64,000 nucleotides of DNA from Leisingera sp. S132 (GTDB lineage: Bacteria; Pseudomonadota; Alphaproteobacteria; Rhodobacterales; Rhodobacteraceae), in NCBI RefSeq assembly GCF_025144465.1, contig NZ_CP083556.1, positions 1 to 64,000 of the forward strand, read 5' to 3'. The notes under the pieces are model-generated. The model was not told where the DNA came from, made no database searches, and saw only the letters and a list, made by a program, of their open reading frames with translations. Of this stretch, positions 1 through 8,787 are shown piece after piece. How positions within the stretch are numbered: position 1 is the stretch's first letter; each line of letters begins with the position of its first letter. The position numbers and the translations under genes are program-made.

Positions 1-981
1 ATGACCAATACGCTTCTGGAAATCGACCGCCTCAGCGTCGATTATGAAACCGCCCGCGGTGATCTGAAGGCCTTGCGCGATATCAGCTTTGATGTGCGCA
101 AGGGTGAGATTGTCGGCATCGTCGGGGAATCGGGCTGCGGCAAGTCCACCCTGATCTCGTCGATCCTGCGGCTGACCGCACCCAACACGCGATTCCGCCA
201 GGGTGAGGTACGGTTCAAGGGCCAGGATCTGTTGCAACTGCCGGAGCGCAAGATGCGCGATCTGCGCGGGTCTGACATATCCATCGTGTTCCAGGACCCG
301 ATGCAGACCCATAACCCGGTCCTGTCCATCGGCCGGCAAATGCTGGATATCCAGCACCGCTCCAAGGCGTCCAAGGCCGAAAAACGCGCCCGTGCGGCAC
401 AGATGCTGGGCGCGGTGGGCATCCCTGATCCAGAGGCCCGGCTGGACCAGTTCCCGCATGAATTCTCCGGCGGCATGCGCCAGCGCATCGCCATCGCCAT
501 GGCGCTGATGTCGGAACCCGACCTGCTGATCGCGGATGAACCGACCACGGCGCTGGATGCCACGCTGGAGGTGCAGATCATCGAGCGCCTGCAGGAACTG
601 CAGCAGCAGTTCAACTGCGCCATCCTGTTCATCTCGCACCATCTGGGGGTGATTGCAGAACTCTGCGACCGGGTGGTGGTGATGTATGCGGGCGCAGTGG
701 TCGAAAGCGGCGAGGTGCGCGAGATCTTCCACGATCCCAAGCACCCCTACACCCGCCGCCTGATCGACTGCGACCCGGGCCACATCAAGGAGCGCGCCCG
801 CGTGCTGCCAACGATCCCCGGCGAGGTGCCGGATCTGGCCAACCTGCCCGGCGGCTGCATATTCCGCGACCGCTGCGACCAGGCGATGCCGCGCTGCGCG
901 GCTGAGGTGCCGCCGCTGACACAGCTGAAGGACGGCCACCACGCCGCCTGCTGGCTGAACCACAAGGAGGCCGCAGAATGA
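1..981 (+). CDS. Oligopeptide/dipeptide ABC transporter ATP-binding protein (DppD/OppD-like)
   Basis: First ATPase of a peptide-type (PepT family) importer; energises uptake by hydrolysing ATP on the cytoplasmic face. Walker A GESGCGKST lies at about residues 42-50, the signature SGGMRQR near 157, Walker B LLIADEPTTALD near 176. The C-terminal oligo_HPY region with paired cysteines (GGCIFRDRC, then PRCAA) is typical of Dpp/Opp ATPases. The ATG is at base 1 and the 326-residue length is normal, so the gene is complete. It overlaps the next ATPase gene by 4 bases (ATGA). The permease and binding-protein genes are presumably upstream, outside the window. Substrate is not readable; the hydrolase and peptidase downstream suggest peptides. 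Confidence 0.93.
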   Translation: MTNTLLEIDRLSVDYETARGDLKALRDISFDVRKGEIVGIVGESGCGKSTLISSILRLTAPNTRFRQGEVRFKGQDLLQLPERKMRDLRGSDISIVFQDPMQTHNPVLSIGRQMLDIQHRSKASKAEKRARAAQMLGAVGIPDPEARLDQFPHEFSGGMRQRIAIAMALMSEPDLLIADEPTTALDATLEVQIIERLQELQQQFNCAILFISHHLGVIAELCDRVVVMYAGAVVESGEVREIFHDPKHPYTRRLIDCDPGHIKERARVLPTIPGEVPDLANLPGGCIFRDRCDQAMPRCAAEVPPLTQLKDGHHAACWLNHKEAAE

Positions 982-1901
982 GCCTGCTGGATGTCAAAAA
1001 CCTCAAGACCAGTTACGGCCCGGTAAATGTGCTGGCCGGTGTCAGCTTCACCGTGGAGCCGGGCGAGACCTACGCGCTGGTGGGCGAGAGCGGTTCTGGC
1101 AAGACCACGGTGATCCGCGCAATCGCCGGTTTGGCCCCTGCGCAGGAAGGGTCGGTCAAATTCGACGGCCGGGAAATCCGCGGCGCCTCGGAACGGGAAT
1201 TGCGCCCTTTGCGCAAGGACATCGCAATGATGTTTCAGGACCCGGTCGGTTCGCTGTCGCCGCGCCTGACGATCCGCAGCCTGATCACCGAACCCTACCG
1301 CATCCAGGGCATGAAGGACCGCGATCTGGACGCCGAAGCCAAGCGCCTTCTGGAGATGGTGAACCTGCCCGCGCATTTTGCCGACCGCTACCCGTATCAG
1401 TTGTCGGGCGGGCAGGCCCGGCGGGTGGGCGTCGCCCGCGCGCTGGCGCTGGAACCCAAGCTGATCCTGGCGGATGAGCCCACCGCGGGTCTGGACGTGT
1501 CGGTGCAGGGCGAATTGCTGAACCTGATGAACGACCTGCGCGAACGGCTGGGGCTGGCGATGGTGATCATCACCCACAACCTGAACGTCGTGCGCCACGT
1601 GGCCGACCGGATGGGCATCCTCTATCTGGGCCGTCTGGTCGAGGAAGGCACCACCGAGGCGATCTTCAAGGAACCGCGCCATCCCTACACCCGCTGCCTG
1701 CTGAGCGCGAACCCGGAACCCGACCCCGACGCCCGGCTGGAACGCATCGCCCTGAAAGGCGAGCCGCCCAGCCTGCTGCGCCGCCCCAAAGGCTGCGAGT
1801 TCCGCGAGCGCTGCCCGTTTGCCCAGGAGATCTGCATTCAAACCCCGCAATGGGAGGTCGAAAAAGGCCACGGGTTGCGCTGCCTTGCCCCCTTGAGCTG
1901 A
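978..1901 (+). CDS. Oligopeptide/dipeptide ABC transporter ATP-binding protein (DppF/OppF-like)
   Basis: Second ATPase of the same peptide-type importer, expected to form a heterodimer with the preceding protein. Walker A GESGSGKTT at residues 36-44, signature LSGGQARRVGVARAL in the middle, Walker B LILADEPTAGLDVSV after it, and a C-terminal oligo_HPY cysteine region (KGCEFRERCPF). Length of 307 residues is slightly short for DppF/OppF but contains every expected motif. It starts inside the stop of the previous gene, so translation is probably coupled. A 38-base gap separates it from the amidohydrolase gene, which is probably in the same transcript. Confidence 0.93.
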   Translation: MSLLDVKNLKTSYGPVNVLAGVSFTVEPGETYALVGESGSGKTTVIRAIAGLAPAQEGSVKFDGREIRGASERELRPLRKDIAMMFQDPVGSLSPRLTIRSLITEPYRIQGMKDRDLDAEAKRLLEMVNLPAHFADRYPYQLSGGQARRVGVARALALEPKLILADEPTAGLDVSVQGELLNLMNDLRERLGLAMVIITHNLNVVRHVADRMGILYLGRLVEEGTTEAIFKEPRHPYTRCLLSANPEPDPDARLERIALKGEPPSLLRRPKGCEFRERCPFAQEICIQTPQWEVEKGHGLRCLAPLS

Positions 1902-1939
1902 CGGCTCTCTGCCCGAAACCCCTCAACACCCGAAAGACC

Positions 1940-3562
1940 ATGACCAGCACATTGTATTTCAACGGCGTTGTCCTGACGATGGACACGGCCAATTCCTGCG
2001 CCCAGGCGGTGCTGACCGAAGGCGAGACAATCCGCGCTGTTGGCGCTGAGGCGGACCTGCGCGCGCAGATGCCTGCGGGCACTGTTGAGGTGGATCTGCA
2101 GGGACAGACCCTGATCCCCGCCTTCATCGACCCGCACGGGCATTTCCCCGATCCCGGGTTCATCCGGCTGTTCCGGGTCAACCTCGCCTCTGCTCCCAGC
2201 GGCGACTGTCCTGACATCCCGACCGCGCTTGTGCGGCTGCAGGCCAAGGCGGCTGAGACCCCGGCGGGCGAATGGGTGATGGGGGTGCTGTTCGACAACA
2301 CCGCGATTGCAGAGGGCAGGATGCCCACACGCGCCGAGCTGGACAGTGTTTCCACCGAGCACCCGGTCTGGGTGATCCATGCCTCCGGCCACAACGGCGC
2401 GGCAAACTCGCTGGCGCTGCAGTTGCACGGTGTGAACCGCGAGACGCCAGACCCGCTAGGCGGCCGTTTCGGGCGCGATCCGGAAACCGGCGCTCTGACC
2501 GGGCTGATCGAAGGCCTTTCGGCAATGGGGGAAATGGGCGATACCGATTTCCTCATTGACCGCGACCGCTTCTGGGCCGGATTCAACAGCTGCCGCGACG
2601 AGTATCTGGCGCATGGCGTCACTTTCGCCCAGAACGCCTGGGCCACGCGGCAGATGCTGGAGCATTTCGCCTCGCTGCCCGCCGATCAGGACCCGGGGTA
2701 TGACCTGATGCTGCTGCCGATCGGGGAACTGGAACCGGCACTGTCCAGCGGACCTGATGCGCTGGACTGGCCCGGCAACCCGCATTTCACCCTTGGGCCG
2801 CGCAAGCTGTTCACCGACGGGGCCTTCCAATTGCAAACCGCCTTGCTCAGCGCGCCTTACCACAAGCCGGTGGATCCGGCGCACCCCTGCGGAATGTCTT
2901 ACGCAGATGCCGCCGAACACCGCCGCGAGGTGCAAAAGCTGCACGATTTGGGTTACCAGATCCACTGCCATTGCAACGGCGACGCCGGCGCGCAGATGTT
3001 CATTGATGCAGTGGCCGCGGCGCTGGAGGCCAACCCGCGCGCAGATCACCGCCACACGATCATCCACGGCCAGGCCCTGCGCGATGATCAGCTGCAGCAG
3101 ATGGCAAAGCTGGGGATCGCTGTCAGCTTCTTCCCGGCGCATGTGCATTTCTGGGGCGACCGCCATTACGACACCTTCCTGGGGCCGGAGCGAGCGGAAC
3201 GGATTTCCCCCTGCGCCTCGGCTGAGCGGTTCGGCGTGCGTTACACAATCCACAATGACGCCTCGGTGACGCCGACCCGGCCCATCCACCTGGCCCATTG
3301 CGCGGTGAACCGGCTGACCGCCAGCGGGCGGCGTCTGGGCGAGGCACAGCGGATCAGCGCCCTGTCGGCCCTGCGCGCCCAGACCATCGAGGCCGCCTGG
3401 CAAGTCTTTCAGGAAGATACCCGCGGCTCCATCGAACCGGGCAAGCTGGCGGATCTCGCGGTGCTGAACCGCAATCCGCTGGAGAATCCGGACCAGATCG
3501 AGACCACCAAGGTCACCCGCACCATCCGCCGCGGGCAGACCGTTTGGGCGCAGGAGCAGTGA
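1940..3562 (+). CDS. Amidohydrolase family protein (YtcJ-like)
   Basis: Metal-dependent amidohydrolase of the YtcJ type (amidohydrolase_3), predicted to hydrolyse a C-N bond in an unidentified amide or cyclic substrate. The N-terminal beta-sandwich (TLYFNGVVLTMD) is followed by the metal site DPHGHF, a mid-protein HCHCNGDAGAQMFIDAV segment that carries further metal ligands, and the usual C-terminal block (GSIEPGKLADLAVL). I chose the ATG at 1940 because the family similarity begins with MTSTLYF; the frame is open about 90 bases further upstream. 540 residues, normal for the group. Its stop overlaps the start of the M81 peptidase. Coupling to a peptide importer suggests processing of an imported peptide-like compound. 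Confidence 0.85.
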   Translation: MTSTLYFNGVVLTMDTANSCAQAVLTEGETIRAVGAEADLRAQMPAGTVEVDLQGQTLIPAFIDPHGHFPDPGFIRLFRVNLASAPSGDCPDIPTALVRLQAKAAETPAGEWVMGVLFDNTAIAEGRMPTRAELDSVSTEHPVWVIHASGHNGAANSLALQLHGVNRETPDPLGGRFGRDPETGALTGLIEGLSAMGEMGDTDFLIDRDRFWAGFNSCRDEYLAHGVTFAQNAWATRQMLEHFASLPADQDPGYDLMLLPIGELEPALSSGPDALDWPGNPHFTLGPRKLFTDGAFQLQTALLSAPYHKPVDPAHPCGMSYADAAEHRREVQKLHDLGYQIHCHCNGDAGAQMFIDAVAAALEANPRADHRHTIIHGQALRDDQLQQMAKLGIAVSFFPAHVHFWGDRHYDTFLGPERAERISPCASAERFGVRYTIHNDASVTPTRPIHLAHCAVNRLTASGRRLGEAQRISALSALRAQTIEAAWQVFQEDTRGSIEPGKLADLAVLNRNPLENPDQIETTKVTRTIRRGQTVWAQEQ

Positions 3563-5061
3563 TGATGCAGGCCAAACCGCGGATCGCCATTGCAGGCTTT
3601 CAGCATGAAACCAATTGCTTCGGCACCACCAAGGCCGGGCTGGCAGAGTTCGAGATGGCGGATTCCTGGCCCGCCATGCTGCACGGGGACGCGGTCGTCG
3701 CCGGGACCCGCGGCATGAATCTGCCCGTCGCAGGCTTTGCCAAGGCGGCAGAGCAGGCCGGGCTGGAGCTGGTCCCCATCCTGTGGTGCGCAGCGGAACC
3801 TTCAGCGCATGTCACCGACGCGGCATTTGAAACCGTCTGTGCCAAAATTCTGGACGGCCTGCGCGCCGCAGGGCCGCTTGATGGCATTTTTCTGGAACTG
3901 CACGGTGCGATGGTGACCGAAGGCCACCCGGATGGCGAAGGGGAACTGCTCAGGCGGGTGCGCGCCTGGGCCGGGCCTGAGCTGCCCATCGTTGTCAGCC
4001 TCGACCTGCACGCCAATATCTCTGCGGCATCGGTGGAACTGGCCGATTACATCGCCATCTACCGCACCTATCCGCATCTCGACATGGCGGAAACCGGCGC
4101 CCGCTGCGTGCCGGTGCTGCAGCACCTTCTGGCGGGCGTCAGGCTGCACAAGGCGTTCCGGCAGATGAACTGCCTGATCCCGCTGCATGCGCAATACACC
4201 AGCGCCACGCCTGCGCGGGAGCTTTATGCCGCGCTGCCGCCGCTGGAGCAGGCGGGTGTGCAGGCAGACATCGCGCTGGGGTTCACCGCAGCGGATTTTC
4301 CGGACACCAGGCCCTCCTGCGTTGCCTATGCCCGGACGGACGCGGCAGCCGCGCAGGCCGCGGACCGTATCGCCGCGCTGTTTGCCGAACTGGAACCGCA
4401 CTTCAGCCACCCGATGCTGACACCGCAGCAAGCGGCAGAGATTGCCTGCCAGCCGCGCGCAGGCATGCCGGTTGTGCTGGCGGATGTGCAGGACAATCCG
4501 GGCGCCGGCGGCACCTCGGACACCACCGGGTTGCTGGCGGCATTGGCGCAGGCCGATGCGCAGGGCGTTCTGATGGGGCTGTTTCATGACCCCGCAACCG
4601 CCGCTGCGGCGCATGAAGCCGGGCAGGGCGGCATCCTCAGCACAGCACTTGGCGGACGTTCAGGCGCAGAAGGCGACCAGCCGTTTGAAGCGGAGTTTAA
4701 GGTGCTGGCGCTTGGCGATGGCCGCTGCCGCTATAGCGGAGAAATGTATGGCGGCGGAGTAGCGGAGCTGGGTCCCGCAGCGGCGCTGCGGCTGCATGGG
4801 ACAGGCGCAGACATCACCCTGGTTGTCACCAGCATCCGCAATCAATGCCTCGACCTGGCGCATTTCACACATATCGGGCTGGACCCGGCCCGTTTCCAAA
4901 CGGTCTGCGTGAAAAGCACCGCCCATTTCCGCGCCGATTTCGAGCCCATCGCCAGCGCCGTTTATCCGGTTGCGGCTCCCGGTGTGTTTCCCTGTGATCT
5001 GGGTGCGTTCCCGTACAAGAACCTGCACCCGGACGTCAGAACCATCCCTGCAAAGGGCTGA
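3562..5061 (+). CDS. M81 family metallopeptidase (MlrC-like)
   Basis: Member of the M81/MlrC family, whose founder MlrC takes part in breakdown of linear microcystin peptides; most relatives have no known substrate. The N-terminal IAIAGFQHETNCF signature, the DLHANIS motif with putative metal ligands near residue 150, and the C-terminal MlrC-C domain (DNPGAGGTSDTTGLL) are all present. The gene begins at an ATG that overlaps the amidohydrolase stop (TGATG); a second in-frame ATG follows immediately, so the true start may be 3565. About 499 residues, normal for M81. Context: last gene of a peptide ABC-transporter operon. The last 20 bases of the gene form the left arm of a strong hairpin. Confidence 0.88.
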   Translation: MMQAKPRIAIAGFQHETNCFGTTKAGLAEFEMADSWPAMLHGDAVVAGTRGMNLPVAGFAKAAEQAGLELVPILWCAAEPSAHVTDAAFETVCAKILDGLRAAGPLDGIFLELHGAMVTEGHPDGEGELLRRVRAWAGPELPIVVSLDLHANISAASVELADYIAIYRTYPHLDMAETGARCVPVLQHLLAGVRLHKAFRQMNCLIPLHAQYTSATPARELYAALPPLEQAGVQADIALGFTAADFPDTRPSCVAYARTDAAAAQAADRIAALFAELEPHFSHPMLTPQQAAEIACQPRAGMPVVLADVQDNPGAGGTSDTTGLLAALAQADAQGVLMGLFHDPATAAAAHEAGQGGILSTALGGRSGAEGDQPFEAEFKVLALGDGRCRYSGEMYGGGVAELGPAAALRLHGTGADITLVVTSIRNQCLDLAHFTHIGLDPARFQTVCVKSTAHFRADFEPIASAVYPVAAPGVFPCDLGAFPYKNLHPDVRTIPAKG

Positions 5062-5080
5062 CACCTGTTGCAGGGATGGT
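5041..5080 (+). terminator. Hairpin terminator overlapping the 3' end of the M81 gene
   Basis: A perfect 13-bp stem (ACCATCCCTGCAA at 5041-5053, its complement at 5068-5080) with a 14-base loop, followed by CTTTGC. The left arm encodes the last residues of the peptidase and the stop codon sits in the loop. It probably ends the peptide operon; the T tract is short, so it may act mainly as a 3'-end stabiliser. The facing gene on the other strand ends at 5119. Confidence 0.65.
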
Positions 5081-5118
5081 CTTTGCAGGCAGCCAGGGGA
5101 AGCCGCCTGCGGGGAGGA

Positions 5119-5622
5119 TCAGTCCTCGTCCGCGCCGTTCTGGTAGGGCACCACCAGCGTCGGGATCTGCGAGCGGCGCAGCACCCGTTTGGCCACAGTG
5201 CCCAGGAACGTATGTGAGAACCCGTGGTCATGGGCCCCCAGCACGATCAGGTCGCATCCCAGCTCGACCGAACGGCGCAGGATCACCTCTGCCGGGTGGC
5301 CGTCGGTCACCTCAACCGAGGTGACCTGATCGCGGATCCTGGCCTCGTCGCCTTCAAAGGACGCCCAGAACCGGGCCTGCCGCTCAGCCAGCATCTGCTT
5401 GACCATCTCATGCCGCCGCTTGGCAGCTGTCTTGCGGGTTTCATCGTTCAGCACGAACATCTCAAACGTGATGCGCGCATCCTCGGAAATCGGCTCGTTT
5501 ACATGCAGCACATGGATTTCCGCTCCGGTCGCATGGGCCAGGCTGGCTGCATGGCGCAGCGCCAGCGTGGAGTTATGCGACAAGTCGGTTGCAAACAGGA
5601 TGTTTGTGATCATCGGTTTCAT
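5119..5622 (-). CDS. Universal stress protein, TRAP-associated (TeaD-like)
   Basis: UspA-fold nucleotide-binding protein of 167 residues. N-terminal ILFATDLSHNSTLALRHAASLA and C-terminal VLGAHDHGFSHTF followed by LGTVAKRVLRRSQIPTLVVP match the ATP-binding type of Usp. The gene lies 17 bases after the TRAP large-permease gene, the same arrangement as TeaD in the ectoine TRAP system, where TeaD binds ATP and tunes transport. By analogy it may regulate this transporter; that role is inferred from position only. A GGAGA-type ribosome-binding site precedes the ATG. Confidence 0.88.
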   Translation of the reverse strand: MKPMITNILFATDLSHNSTLALRHAASLAHATGAEIHVLHVNEPISEDARITFEMFVLNDETRKTAAKRRHEMVKQMLAERQARFWASFEGDEARIRDQVTSVEVTDGHPAEVILRRSVELGCDLIVLGAHDHGFSHTFLGTVAKRVLRRSQIPTLVVPYQNGADED

Positions 5623-5639
5623 GCCGGTCTCCTTTCAGA

Positions 5640-6980
5640 TCAGTAGCCGAACAGCCGCGGCAGCCACAGCGAGATTTCCGGGAAGAAGGCTATGATGAAA
5701 ATCGCAATCGTGTTCACTGCCGCAAAGGGCAGGGCCCGCAGCGAGATCGTCTCGATCGAGATATTCGAGATGCCCGAGGCGATGAACAGATTCTCCCCCA
5801 ATGGCGGCGTCTGGAAGCCGATGCCCAGGGTGCAGACCATCACCACGCCAAAGTGGATCGGGTCGATGCCCACCGAATAGGCCACCGGCAGCATCACCGG
5901 CACCAGGATCAGGATGGTTGCCAGCGTCTCCATGAACATACCGACAAACAGCAGGAAGAAGATGATCAGCGCCCAGATCACATAGAGGTTCTGAGTGAAG
6001 CTCAGCATGCTGTCCGCAATCATCGCCGGTATCTGGTTTTCCACCAGCAAGCGGCCGAACACGGTGGCCGTGAACAGGATCAGCAGCACCCGCCCGGTCA
6101 GCCAGGTGGTCGCCTCCAGCGACTGGAACAGCGACGACCAGGTCAGTTCGCGGTAGATGAACACACCGATCACAAGCGTATAGAAGATCGCCACAATGGC
6201 CGCTTCGGTCGGGGTGAAGAAGCCGGTGTAAATCCCGCCCAGGATTACCAAGGGGGCCATCAGCGACCAGAACCCGCGGTACATCTCACAGCCGACATTG
6301 CGGATCGACCAGCCGTCGGCAGAACCCTTGTAGCCGCGCTTTTTGGACATGAAGAAGTTCAGGATCAAGAGGCTGGTGGCGATCAGGAAGGCGGGCATGA
6401 ACCCGGCGATGAACAGCTTGGAGATCGAGACCGACTGGAAGGTTCCGTATTTCTCCACCGCTTCCGGCGGCGGCGCCATGCCCAGAGCTGCGATGCCAAA
6501 GATCACCATCGGAATCGACGGCGGAATGATGATGCCCAAGCCGCCGGAAGAGGCGGTGACCGCAGAGGCATAGCCCTTTTCATACCCGCGGCTAATCATT
6601 GCCGGGATCATCAGCATGCCAACAGCTGCCGTGGTAGCCGGGCCGGAGCCGGAGATCGCGCCGAAGAACAGGCACGCCATCACGGTGGCGGCGGAAATGC
6701 CGCCTGTAAACGGCCCGGCCAGGCTCTCGGCCACGTTGATCAGCCGCTTGGAAATCCCTGCGGCCTCCATCAGAGCGCCGGCCAGGATGAAGGCAGGCAG
6801 CGCCATCAGCGGGAAGGAGCCGACGGAGGTGAAGGCGATCTGCACGAATTTGATCGGGTTTTCGTCCAGATAGAGGAAAGACAGCAGCGACGACACCCCC
6901 AGCGCGACGGTGATCGGCGCCCCCAGAAGCAGCAGCAGCAGAAAGGATCCAAACAGGATCGTGACGATTTCGGTTTCCAT
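5640..6980 (-). CDS. dctM: TRAP transporter large permease (DctM family)
   Basis: Large membrane subunit that couples sodium-driven uptake to the periplasmic binding protein. 446 residues, almost entirely hydrophobic helices; family motifs include VALGVSSLLSF near the N-terminus, FILAGALMEAAGISKRL, a GSGPATTAAVGMLMIP segment and a PPSIPMVIFG stretch. C-terminal QTPPLGENLFIASGIS matches DctM proteins. It follows the small permease gene by 17 bases and precedes the universal stress protein gene, giving a dctP-dctQ-dctM-usp operon. Substrate not determinable. Confidence 0.93.
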   Translation of the reverse strand: METEIVTILFGSFLLLLLLGAPITVALGVSSLLSFLYLDENPIKFVQIAFTSVGSFPLMALPAFILAGALMEAAGISKRLINVAESLAGPFTGGISAATVMACLFFGAISGSGPATTAAVGMLMIPAMISRGYEKGYASAVTASSGGLGIIIPPSIPMVIFGIAALGMAPPPEAVEKYGTFQSVSISKLFIAGFMPAFLIATSLLILNFFMSKKRGYKGSADGWSIRNVGCEMYRGFWSLMAPLVILGGIYTGFFTPTEAAIVAIFYTLVIGVFIYRELTWSSLFQSLEATTWLTGRVLLILFTATVFGRLLVENQIPAMIADSMLSFTQNLYVIWALIIFFLLFVGMFMETLATILILVPVMLPVAYSVGIDPIHFGVVMVCTLGIGFQTPPLGENLFIASGISNISIETISLRALPFAAVNTIAIFIIAFFPEISLWLPRLFGY

Positions 6981-6997
6981 AGTCCAGTGCCTCCCGG

Positions 6998-7534
6998 TTA
7001 CGTGCGCTTGTCCGCGCCAGCAGCGGCCTTGATTTCATCAAGGTCGATCTGGTCGGGATCGTGGATATCTTCGCCGCGGATCAGCTTGCGGTAATTCACC
7101 TGCAGAATGCGGATCGTCATAAGCGCGAAGGCGATGGGCAGAACGATGTAGATGTATTTCATCTCGATACCCAAGGTCTGCGACTTCCAGAACTTGTTCA
7201 TCTTGTTGAAGACGAAATCAGTGGCCAGCCACAGGAAATAGCAGTTGAAGAACAGCCAGAAGAGGTCGGCAAAGGCCTCGATGTACTTGATCCAGCCTGC
7301 AGGCAGGAACTTGAACTGGAAGGTGACCCGGTTATGCGCGCCCTTCAGCGCGGCATAGCTGGCCCCAAAGTAGACGAACCACACGAACATGTAGACCGAC
7401 AGCTCTTCGATCCACGAAAACGAATGGCCGAATGCCTCGCGCGAGACGATCTGCACAAACAGCAGAATGACAAAGCCGGACAGCAATATCCGGCAGATAT
7501 AGCTTTCTATGTTGTCCAGGAATTTCCAGAACAT
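6998..7534 (-). CDS. dctQ: TRAP transporter small permease (DctQ family)
   Basis: Small four-helix membrane subunit of the TRAP transporter, 178 residues. Hydrophobic segments near residues 15-32, 48-65, 88-108 and 130-150; the motif SREAFGHSFSWIEELSVYMFVW is characteristic of DctQ. The C-terminal tail is charged (IHDPDQIDLDEIKAAAG). The ATG is preceded by a strong GGGGAGGAG ribosome-binding site that lies just after a hairpin separating it from dctP. Confidence 0.9.
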   Translation of the reverse strand: MFWKFLDNIESYICRILLSGFVILLFVQIVSREAFGHSFSWIEELSVYMFVWFVYFGASYAALKGAHNRVTFQFKFLPAGWIKYIEAFADLFWLFFNCYFLWLATDFVFNKMNKFWKSQTLGIEMKYIYIVLPIAFALMTIRILQVNYRKLIRGEDIHDPDQIDLDEIKAAAGADKRT

Positions 7535-7553
7535 GATGGTCTCCTCCCCTGTG

Positions 7554-7579
7554 CAAAGCAGCGCCGCAGCGCTGCTTTG
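7554..7579 (-). terminator. Intercistronic hairpin between dctP and dctQ
   Basis: Perfect 11-bp stem (CAAAGCAGCGC at 7554-7564, complement at 7569-7579) with a 4-base loop. In the sense (minus) direction no T tract follows; instead the dctQ ribosome-binding site does. This suits an mRNA-stabilising or partially terminating hairpin that keeps the binding protein in excess of the permease. On the plus strand it is followed by TTATTTTTT. Confidence 0.6.
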
Positions 7580-7605
7580 TTATTTTTTACATTCAGGCCA
7601 GAGGT

Positions 7606-8619
7606 TTACTGGACCGGATCACGGCCGATGGTTGTCAGCACAGTGTTCAGCTTCTCGACACCGCCGATGGAGTCATAGAACTGAGGCCAGACCGCTTCGG
7701 TTGCCAGTTTGATGAACTCGGCTTCGTCATTTGCCGGATCGTCGATCTGCATGCCTTTGGCCAGCAGCTCATCCTTGATCTGGGCTTCGATGTCGCGCAG
7801 GTACTGGGCCGATTTCAGGGTGGCTTCCTTGCCCGCTTCGATCAGGATCTGCTGGTCTTCTTCGGACAGATCCTGGAACACCGCCTCAGACACGATCAGC
7901 GGCTCGATCGAGAAGATGTAGCGCAGGTTGGTCACATATTCCTGCACTTCGTAGAACTTCATCGAGTTGATGGTGGTGTAGGGATTGTCCTGACCGTCAA
8001 CAACCTTGGTCTGCAGGCCGGTGAAGGTCTCGGACCAGGCCATCGGAGTCGGGTTGATGCCCCAGGCCTTGTAGGTTTCGATCATGATTTCGTTCTTGGG
8101 CACGCGGATGACCAGATCCTGCAGATCAGCCACGGTGGTGACCGGCTTCTTGGAGTTGGTCAGGCGGCGGAAACCGGTGTAGGTCCAGGCCAGGATACGC
8201 ACGCCGGCGTCCCGGATGGTGTTTTCGGTCAGCTCCTGGCCAATCGGGCCCTGAGTCAGCTTTTCCGCATCCTCCAGCGACAGGATCACATAAGGCAGCG
8301 TGAACACACCAACGGTCGGCGAGAACGGCGTGACGTTGTTGATTGCCAGCAGCGACATGTCCAAGGTGCCGATTGCGGCCTCGTTCACGGTGTCCTGCTC
8401 AGAGCCCAGCTGGCCGTTCAGGAACATGGTGCCGGTGTGCTTGCCGCCGGATTTTTCTTCCAGCGCCTCGATAAAGAACTTGCCGGTGCCTTCCTGCGAG
8501 CTGCCGGCACCGTCGCCCACGGCGATCTTGAAGTTTTTGGCGGAAACAGCGCCGGCGGTCAGCAGCGCAGCGGCGGAAACGGCTGCTGTCAGGGTGCAGA
8601 CCTTCTTGAGAAATGACAT
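7606..8619 (-). CDS. dctP: TRAP transporter substrate-binding protein (DctP family)
   Basis: Periplasmic solute-binding protein, 337 residues. N-terminal signal peptide (MSFLKKVCTLTAAVSAAALL, then cleavage after AVSA), followed by the DctP fold; the substrate-contact region with conserved arginine is LQDLVIRVPKNEIM. The start at 8619 is chosen because GGGAGGAAG lies just upstream and the signal peptide begins there; 19 further residues are open upstream. It is the first gene of the operon, with LysR divergent. The residues do not allow assignment to dicarboxylates versus other organic acids. Confidence 0.92.
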   Translation of the reverse strand: MSFLKKVCTLTAAVSAAALLTAGAVSAKNFKIAVGDGAGSSQEGTGKFFIEALEEKSGGKHTGTMFLNGQLGSEQDTVNEAAIGTLDMSLLAINNVTPFSPTVGVFTLPYVILSLEDAEKLTQGPIGQELTENTIRDAGVRILAWTYTGFRRLTNSKKPVTTVADLQDLVIRVPKNEIMIETYKAWGINPTPMAWSETFTGLQTKVVDGQDNPYTTINSMKFYEVQEYVTNLRYIFSIEPLIVSEAVFQDLSEEDQQILIEAGKEATLKSAQYLRDIEAQIKDELLAKGMQIDDPANDEAEFIKLATEAVWPQFYDSIGGVEKLNTVLTTIGRDPVQ

Positions 8620-8722
8620 AACTTCCTCCCGTATTGTCATTCTGGGGCCCAAGGTCCGGGGTGGCGCGCCCTCCACAGCGCATCTGCCAGCCGGTTCCAG
8701 CCTTGGTCTGCCGGAAGCTACA

Positions 8723-8762
8723 TTGCGTTTGTGGTTTCTTGAATGTAAACTTTTGAACGCAA
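8723..8762. promoter_or_regulatory. Divergent promoter region with a dyad, possible LysR site
   Basis: Between dctP and the divergent lysR gene. An inverted repeat TTGCGTT (8723-8729) and AACGCAA (8756-8762) is spaced by 26 bases in an A+T-richer stretch. Position and symmetry would suit the LysR encoded next door, but 7-bp arms can arise by chance. Confidence 0.3.
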
Positions 8763-8787
8763 AGTTTCACATATATCGAACCTATTG

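Noticed and set aside
747-1871. Long open frame on the minus strand opposite the two ABC ATPase genes (and similar ones at 2456-3403, 10949-11857, 40821-42494, 47644-49188)
   Set aside because: They mirror high-G+C coding regions, show no family sequence of their own, and the opposite strand carries clear conserved proteins.
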